The notes under the pieces were generated by a model, which saw only the letters and a list, made by a program, of their open reading frames with translations, searched no databases and was not told the DNA's origin. The position numbers and the translations under genes are program-made. A stretch of 32,366 nucleotides of DNA from Acidimicrobiia bacterium (GTDB lineage Bacteria; Actinomycetota; Acidimicrobiia; Spongiisociales; JAENVV01), in NCBI GenBank assembly GCA_029881355.1, contig JAOUMT010000007.1:1-32366 (forward strand), written 5' to 3'. Shown piece after piece: positions 28,358-32,366 of the stretch. Within the stretch, counting starts at the first letter, position 1, and every line of letters begins with the position of its first letter.

Positions 28358-29466
28358 TGCACCTCGAGCCGATCAACGTCTCGCTTGTCCGCCCGGAACT
28401 GGCGAAGCGAGTGGCGATTCCGGCCTACGACAACATGACCGGGCGAGAACGGGCCGAACTCGCCGAGCAGGAACCGCTGAGCTTTCTCCATGCGATCGGC
28501 ATCGGACCCTCGCCGATCTCGGCGGCTCTTGAAGGGCTGGCCCGGGTTCGATCGGCGTTCGATCAGCCGAGGCCCCGGGCGTTTGTCTACCGACTCCAGC
28601 AAGGACTCAGTCTCCAGACCGGCGTCGTGTGCGGAATTCCGTTTGATCAGTTGGGTCTCGTCAAGCCCCACGAATCAACCAGCCCGGCCCGGGTGGAGGC
28701 TCTGGTCGAATACACGGAGCAAGTCGGTGTGGTGTCGTCACCGGTCGCAGTCGCCTATCGTCACACCGAGGCGATGGAAGCGCTTCTCGCCGAAACGACT
28801 GCGTCGATCCCAAGTCATGATTTCCTGAGTCAGGACGGCTTGAGGCAAACCGTCTGGGAGGTGACTGGCGAAGCTGTGGCCATCGCCGGGGTTTCCATTG
28901 ATGCGGTTTACATCACCGATGGGCATCATCGGGTGGCTTCCTTGAAGGCTTACGCCGAGCGGAACGAAACCACTCCCGCTCTTCTATCGGTTCTGTTTGC
29001 GCACGACGATCTCCGGGTTGCGGCCTTCAACCGGATTCTGCTCCGGGTGGATCCTTCCGAGGTCCGGACGGCGCTCAACCGGCTCGGCGCCGAACCGACC
29101 CAGATCGAGCGTCCAGCACCTGGTGAGACGATCGTGCTTTTCGAGCGTGAACGCTGGCTGGTCCGGCTTCCCCCGGCCGCATCCGATTCTCCGGCGGCTC
29201 GCCTCGACTCGGCACGGCTCGACGAACACGTGATCGTCCCTCTGGTCGGATCGGCAGTGCCCGGGGGCAACATTGTGGCTGTGCCCGGTCCGGTTTCGAT
29301 TGACGAGGAGCAGGTCGCCGCGGGACACGGCGTGGCGTTTCTTCTCGCCGATCCGTCCATTGATCAGATGATGGCGGTCGCCGACGCTGGAGAGAACATG
29401 CCTGCCAAGTCGACGTATTTCAGTCCGAAGCCCCGCTCCGGGGTTTTCCTTCGGTATTTCGACTGA
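28357..29466 (+). CDS. DUF1015 family protein
   Basis: 369 aa; 'LSFLHAIGIGP', 'YRLQQG', 'VYITDGHHRVASLKAY', 'KSTYFSPKPRSGVFLR'; start overlaps serC stop by 1 nt (TGATG). Confidence 0.88.
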   Translation: MHLEPINVSLVRPELAKRVAIPAYDNMTGRERAELAEQEPLSFLHAIGIGPSPISAALEGLARVRSAFDQPRPRAFVYRLQQGLSLQTGVVCGIPFDQLGLVKPHESTSPARVEALVEYTEQVGVVSSPVAVAYRHTEAMEALLAETTASIPSHDFLSQDGLRQTVWEVTGEAVAIAGVSIDAVYITDGHHRVASLKAYAERNETTPALLSVLFAHDDLRVAAFNRILLRVDPSEVRTALNRLGAEPTQIERPAPGETIVLFERERWLVRLPPAASDSPAARLDSARLDEHVIVPLVGSAVPGGNIVAVPGPVSIDEEQVAAGHGVAFLLADPSIDQMMAVADAGENMPAKSTYFSPKPRSGVFLRYFD

Positions 29467-30031
29467 CGGCGAGCGCGCCCGCCATCAGCGATGCCATAGC
29501 CATCTGTTCAACGACGTCGCGGTTCTGGTCCTTTGAGTCGGGGTGTCCTGCGGTGTTGATCATGCCGATCACCGCTATTGCCACACCCTTGAGGAGCGAC
29601 GGATCACCGTCGGGGGCCAACTGCGTAAGGAACCGTACCCAACCTTCGACATATTCCCGCTGCTTCTTGCTGACGCGGAGTCGATCGGGCTCGGGAAGGT
29701 TTCGCTCCTCGATGACGTAGACGGTAATGAGTTCACGGGAACTGAAAACGAACGATGCATGGGTCTTGACGAGCCGTTCGAGTGCGGTCATAGGGTTGAC
29801 TTCCTCCCGGGCGACGCGCTCGTTGTGGGCCAGGAGACGCTCAACGACTCGCTCCGACATCGCTACGAGCAGCGCATGTTTGTTTTCGAAGTGGCGATAC
29901 ACGCCAGGGCCCGATATGCCAGCCGCGGCACCGATATCGTCGATCCCTGCTCCGTGAAAACCTTGAGTCCGGAACAACGCGACGGCCGCGTCAAGGATCA
30001 TTTCACGCCGGGGCTGTTCGGTCGTCGACAT
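29420..30031 (-). CDS. TetR family transcriptional regulator
   Basis: 'REMILDAAVALFRTQGFHGAGIDDIGAAAGISGPGVYRHFENKHALLVAM' canonical TetR HTH. Confidence 0.93.
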   Translation of the reverse strand: MSTTEQPRREMILDAAVALFRTQGFHGAGIDDIGAAAGISGPGVYRHFENKHALLVAMSERVVERLLAHNERVAREEVNPMTALERLVKTHASFVFSSRELITVYVIEERNLPEPDRLRVSKKQREYVEGWVRFLTQLAPDGDPSLLKGVAIAVIGMINTAGHPDSKDQNRDVVEQMAMASLMAGALAVSRNTEGKPRSGASD

Positions 30032-30082
30032 CTACGCCAAGTGTAGGCCCGGCGGTCGGCAGACTTGTGACGGTCATGTTGG

Positions 30083-30100
30083 GACAGTGACCAGACTGTC
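30083..30100. promoter_or_regulatory. Candidate operator palindrome GACAGT-N6-ACTGTC
   Basis: Perfect inverted repeat in the divergent TetR/peptidase intergenic region, 16 nt upstream of the GTG start at 30116. Confidence 0.45.
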
Positions 30101-30115
30101 GGTAGTGTCTCGCTC

Positions 30116-32173
30116 GTGAAACTGTCCGCCAGCTTGCTTGCCCTTTCTGTCTTTGCGTCGATCTTCATCGGTGCTGGCACAGACCCGGTCCTGGCCGTCG
30201 GCGAAACGTGGCCGAACGCCAATGAATCGGACGGTTGTTCGGGCCTCCAAACCGCTACTCCGCTGGCCACGAAGATCGGATTCCTGTCCAATGGTGAGCG
30301 GATCCTCGGACCGTACGGTGACATGTTCGGTCGAACGGTCAGTGCGGTACGCAGCGACCTCGTCAAGTGGACGGTTCCCATGAGTGGCGGAAATGTCTCC
30401 ATCAGCGTGCACGAGCGGGCGCTGCCGGCCTTCCAACAAGTGACCGCCAATCTCGCTGCCGAACAAGCCAAAGGTAACTACTACGCGGTTGGGTCAGACA
30501 CGTATGGCTATGCGGCGAGAACCGTTAGCGGTTCGTACGGCATCTCGCGTCATACATTCGGAATCGCCATCGACATCAATGCTTCGAAGAACCCGTTCCA
30601 GGCGGGTCCTTTCGAGCCGGGCGACAAGTTCATCACGAACATGCCTTCCTGGTTCGTCAATGCATGGCGCGACGCAGGCTTCTGTTGGGGCGGCGACTGG
30701 AGGATATTCAAGGATCCCATGCACTTCTCCTGGCAGGGACCTGCCTTTACACCGGGCTATGGCGACCCCGCCCCTTCATATCCGGTGATAACCACTGGGA
30801 CCAACTTCACGAACAAGGTGTTTGACGAAAGTACCTTCTTCGCCGGAAAGTCGGGAGTCCATCTGATCGGCGACGTCAGCGGGGATGGAGCCCCCGATCC
30901 GGTGCGAGCCTTCGACAAGAACGGAAACATCGTCGTGCAATACGTGTCCACCCGGTCCGACTATGCCGAATGCTCGGGAGCTTCCGGAGCGATCCCGAAC
31001 GCTTCGATCGAAACCCATGAGGTCATTGTCGGAGATTTCGCCGGGTTTAGACGAGCTGAGGTGGGAGTAGTCGACGAGTCGGGAAGTACCGTTGGCATCG
31101 AACTGCTTTCCCAGCGCGGCGAACCCGGCGACACCATTGAGATCGCAACTTCGATTCCGGTGCGAGCCGACCAAACCTACGTGGTCGGTGACTACAACTG
31201 GGACGGCACACCTGACCTGTACGTAATCATCAATCAGGGTGCCTCGACCGACGTTGAGGTCTGGGATGGCGCCTCGGCATACGCCACCAAACTGACCGAG
31301 TTCATCGGATTGTACGGCGATACGACCGGCTGGCAGTTCTCCCTTGGCGACAGGGATCTTGATGATCGTCCCGACCTGTATGCGTTCGAGCCGTCCGGCT
31401 CCGGAGCGGTGGCCCACATCTATACGAACAGCGGCCAAAACCTCACGGTTTCCAGCACCATCGACCTTGCGTCGGGAGCGGCAACCGTCGCAGACTTCGA
31501 TGGAGACGGCCGCGATGACGTCTGGCTCAATGCAGACGGCGCCTCATTTGCCGCCTGGATGGGCAGCAACGCCAGCGCGACGTCGTCGTGGTTCCGAAAT
31601 CCGAAGTGGGAATGTCCAGACCAATGGGACCCGCTCGACTACGAGGGAACGTTTCTCGATGATGACGCTTCAGTTTTTCAGGCCGATATCGAGTGGCTAT
31701 TTTCAGCGAAGATAACCTTCGGATGTAACCCACCCAAGAATGATCGTTTTTGCCCTGATAACACGGTCACCAGGGGTCAGATGGCCGCGTTCCTTTCGAG
31801 AGCTCTCCATCTTCCGGACGGCCCCAGTGCAGGGTTTTCTGACACCGGCGAGTCCATTTTTGCGGATGACATCGATAAGTTGGCCGCGGCCGGGATCACG
31901 TACGGCTGTCACGACGGCACGCGGTTCTGTCCAGACAACCCGATCACTCGCGAGCAAATGGCAGCATTTTTGGTGAGGGCGCTTGGCTACTCGACCCAAG
32001 CGAACGACCCCTTCACCGACGACGACACGTCTCAGTTCGAAACGGATATCGAAAAGTTGGCCGCCGCCCAGGTAACCCTTGGTTGTAATCCGCCGGCGAA
32101 CACACTCTTCTGCCCGAAGCAACCGGTGACTCGCGGCCAGATGGCCGCCTTCTTGCACCGCGCTCTTGGATAA
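30116..32173 (+). CDS. Secreted M15-type D,D/L,D-peptidase with FG-GAP/VCBS-like region and three C-terminal SLH repeats
   Basis: 685 aa; 'SGSYGISRHTFGIAIDINASKNPF...CWGGDWRIFKDPMHFSW' M15-like; 'VGDYNWDGTPDLYV', 'VADFDGDGRDDVWL' repeats; three 'F.DD...F..DIE.L..A.IT.GC....FCP...VTR.QMAAFL.RAL' SLH units. Confidence 0.88.
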   Translation: MKLSASLLALSVFASIFIGAGTDPVLAVGETWPNANESDGCSGLQTATPLATKIGFLSNGERILGPYGDMFGRTVSAVRSDLVKWTVPMSGGNVSISVHERALPAFQQVTANLAAEQAKGNYYAVGSDTYGYAARTVSGSYGISRHTFGIAIDINASKNPFQAGPFEPGDKFITNMPSWFVNAWRDAGFCWGGDWRIFKDPMHFSWQGPAFTPGYGDPAPSYPVITTGTNFTNKVFDESTFFAGKSGVHLIGDVSGDGAPDPVRAFDKNGNIVVQYVSTRSDYAECSGASGAIPNASIETHEVIVGDFAGFRRAEVGVVDESGSTVGIELLSQRGEPGDTIEIATSIPVRADQTYVVGDYNWDGTPDLYVIINQGASTDVEVWDGASAYATKLTEFIGLYGDTTGWQFSLGDRDLDDRPDLYAFEPSGSGAVAHIYTNSGQNLTVSSTIDLASGAATVADFDGDGRDDVWLNADGASFAAWMGSNASATSSWFRNPKWECPDQWDPLDYEGTFLDDDASVFQADIEWLFSAKITFGCNPPKNDRFCPDNTVTRGQMAAFLSRALHLPDGPSAGFSDTGESIFADDIDKLAAAGITYGCHDGTRFCPDNPITREQMAAFLVRALGYSTQANDPFTDDDTSQFETDIEKLAAAQVTLGCNPPANTLFCPKQPVTRGQMAAFLHRALG

Positions 32174-32230
32174 CTCCCACGAGGTCGTCTTCGGGTCTCG
32201 CCGCGCCCCCGGAGAAAGACCGGTCGTGAT

Positions 32231-32366
32231 CTAGCCGCGGAACTCCAAGAACGCCCAACCCGCCCAGATGAGCGCTATCGCCAGCACGGCAACCACCTGG
32301 ACCAGTGCGGCAATTCCGAACCCTTTCAGCGTGCCCTTCGTCGACGCCCAGGCCGCGGTTGGGTTG
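32231..32366 (-). CDS. Hypothetical membrane protein, C-terminal part (truncated by window edge)
   Basis: Minus-strand reading ...NPTAAWASTKGTLKGFGIAALVQVVAVLAIALIWAGWAFLEFRG*; hydrophobic C-terminal helix. Confidence 0.5.
   Translation of the reverse strand, partial: NPTAAWASTKGTLKGFGIAALVQVVAVLAIALIWAGWAFLEFRG

Overview
The window is a GC-rich, gene-dense stretch of bacterial chromosome with an actinobacterial character (probably Acidimicrobiia-like, inferred from F420/LLM oxidoreductases, DUF3152, a septum-formation-family protein and Cys-paired SLH repeats). I saw no tRNA, rRNA, CRISPR array or transposase. The main content is: two F420-dependent LLM oxidoreductases; an orphan molybdopterin oxidoreductase; a MetY/hydrolase pair; a complete peptide/nickel-type ABC importer; a SAM-I riboswitch followed by metY-metX; an acyl-CoA carboxylase alpha/beta pair; serA-serC-DUF1015; a TetR regulator; and an SLH-anchored M15-type peptidase. 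Two observations stand out. (1) A small SelW/Rdx-family selenoprotein lies on the minus strand at 19400-19630, with an in-frame UGA in a C-x-x-U motif and a SECIS-like hairpin just downstream. The six-frame ORF track misses it because of the UGA. (2) The family-5 ABC solute-binding protein at 9256-10965 appears circularly permuted: the canonical C-terminal part follows the signal peptide and the canonical N-terminal part is at the end. Other notable items are a P-loop kinase/LLM fusion, a riboswitch-controlled metY next to a non-riboswitch metY paralog, a tandem-duplicated hairpin over the selenoprotein stop codon, and palindromic candidate operators. All calls come from reading the sequence by eye; no searches or folding programs were run.
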